33,550 bases of DNA from a virus. Position 1 is the first letter of the stretch, and each line of letters opens with the position of its first letter. Location: positions 1 through 33,550 of the IMG/VR virus record IMGVR_UViG_3300035698_025900; one strand, written 5' to 3'. Of this stretch, positions 32,817 through 33,550 are shown in pieces. Below the pieces are notes generated by a model, which was given only the letters and a program-made list of their open reading frames with translations, had not been told where the DNA came from and did not search any database. The translations under genes were made by a program, and so were the position numbers.

Positions 32817-33144
32817 ATTAGTTAGAAAACTTAAAAATGGTGAGCTTTCACCTCTTTTCATTAATAAGAAGTTAAGATTAGTAATGAATAAATTATATGC
32901 TGCTGAATCACACCCAACTAAGGGATTCAAATATAGAAAGGGATGGCATTGTTGTTTAAAACCCCTTGCACCACATTTAACTATAAAGGATAGGGTTTGG
33001 GTTGAAGTTGAAATAGAAGAGAGATCATCCACATATTATTCAAGACCTGAATCACAAGGAGGTAAGTGGGTTTTAGCTGAATATATGATAATTAAACGAG
33101 AATTAACTGACTCTGAAGTAGAAAATATAAATAATAATATATGA
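32803..33144 (+). CDS. Small basic protein of unknown function
   Basis: A 113-residue basic protein with a compact motif KGFKYRKGWHCCLKPLAPHL (about 41-60) and RVWVEVEIEER, containing two adjacent Cys and two His that might bind a metal or lie at an active site. PESQGGKWVLAEYMIIKREL follows. I believe similar small proteins occur in other phages, but I cannot name a family. The dUTPase start overlaps its stop as ATGA, so the two are coupled. Confidence 0.65.
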   Translation: MIAYKLVRKLKNGELSPLFINKKLRLVMNKLYAAESHPTKGFKYRKGWHCCLKPLAPHLTIKDRVWVEVEIEERSSTYYSRPESQGGKWVLAEYMIIKRELTDSEVENINNNI

Positions 33145-33550
33145 GCATACCAAAAATCAAGTTTAAAAAATTAAGTCCTGACGCTAAAATACCAGTAAGG
33201 GCACACGAAACTGATGCGGGTTTCGATTTTTATTGCACTGAAATCGTAGTAAAAGAAAAATATTTAGCATATCATACAGGAATTGCTGTTGAAATGCCAT
33301 CACGTTTTGTAGGATTAGCATTTCCGAGAAGTTCTGTCATTAAAATAGATATGATGTTAAAGAATTCCGTTGGAGTTATCGACCCTTCGTATCGTGGAGA
33401 AATTATCTTTATGTATAATAAGTTAGGTGATGAAATTTTTAGGGTTGGAGATAGAATAGGTCAATTAGTGTTCTTAAATCTACCTAAAGTTGATGCAGTA
33501 GAAGAATTGGGTGAGTTATCTAAAACTAAAAGAGGTACTGGCGGTTTTGG
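33141..33550 (+). CDS. dut: dUTPase, partial (C-terminus just beyond window edge)
   Basis: All five motifs of trimeric dUTPases are visible: motif 1 ETDAGFDFY (22-30), motif 2 AFPRSSV (60-66), motif 3 GVIDPSYRGEIIF (about 78-90), motif 4 GDRIGQLVF (about 102-110) and the start of motif 5 RGTGGFG (about 130-136). The enzyme hydrolyses dUTP to dUMP and pyrophosphate, preventing uracil incorporation. Only a few C-terminal residues are missing. It is the fourth gene of the KTSC operon and starts in an ATGA overlap with the preceding stop. Confidence 0.93.
   Translation, partial: MSIPKIKFKKLSPDAKIPVRAHETDAGFDFYCTEIVVKEKYLAYHTGIAVEMPSRFVGLAFPRSSVIKIDMMLKNSVGVIDPSYRGEIIFMYNKLGDEIFRVGDRIGQLVFLNLPKVDAVEELGELSKTKRGTGGF

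Overview
The window is a piece of an AT-rich, tailed, contractile (T4-like) phage genome, most likely infecting a Bacteroidetes host. The phage type is read directly from recognisable virion genes: tail sheath (gp18-like), tail tube (gp19-like, 163 aa), tape measure, a gp26-like tail chaperone, a gp5-like OB-fold baseplate hub protein, a LysM/gp53-like baseplate protein and a probable gp15-like tail completion protein. A gp55-like late sigma factor and a PhoH ATPase are also present. The host inference rests on several sites of the Bacteroidetes housekeeping form (TTG, about 20 nt, TAnnTTTG) in front of non-structural genes, and on the general absence of Shine-Dalgarno sequences.

Layout. Positions 1-6270 (minus strand) hold a tightly packed operon of sugar-modification genes: seven apparently intact or edge-truncated genes (glycosyltransferases of several folds plus a methyltransferase) and one FkbM methyltransferase split at a G6 tract. 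It appears to start from a host-type promoter whose -7 box lies in the loop of a perfect 14-bp palindrome (6273-6311). A BRO-N antirepressor-like gene sits just upstream (6325-7167). Positions 7219-14660 (minus strand) carry baseplate, tape measure and chaperone genes. Positions 14770-19312 (plus strand) carry PhoH, a small unknown, a HAD-like protein, two glycosyltransferase-like proteins and the late sigma factor. Positions 19341-22530 (plus strand) carry structural genes ending in the hub protein. A PD-(D/E)XK nuclease follows (22555-23340, plus). Tube and sheath lie on the minus strand (23397-26836), three large virion proteins on the plus strand (27160-31364), and the gp15-like protein on the minus strand (31354-32118). 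The window ends in a short plus-strand operon of small genes and a dUTPase that runs off the edge.

Two promoter classes can be seen by eye. Host-like TAnnTTTG sites precede the BRO gene, the glycosylation operon, the nuclease gene and the KTSC/dUTPase operon. A different motif, [AT]A[GC]TATTTAT, precedes nine structural genes or operons on both strands and is proposed here as the late promoter read by the gp55-like sigma encoded in the same window. The sigma ends in a hydrophobic/acidic tail like the clamp-binding tail of T4 gp55.

The strongest unlisted signals are: a T9 slippery run (13777-13785) where a -1 frameshift would add 65 residues to the gp26-like protein directly upstream of the tape measure gene; the nine-copy late motif, which is the reverse complement of a T4-like late box; the G6 tract that breaks the FkbM gene; and the palindrome around the glycosylation-operon promoter. 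No tRNA, CRISPR array or insertion sequence was recognised.
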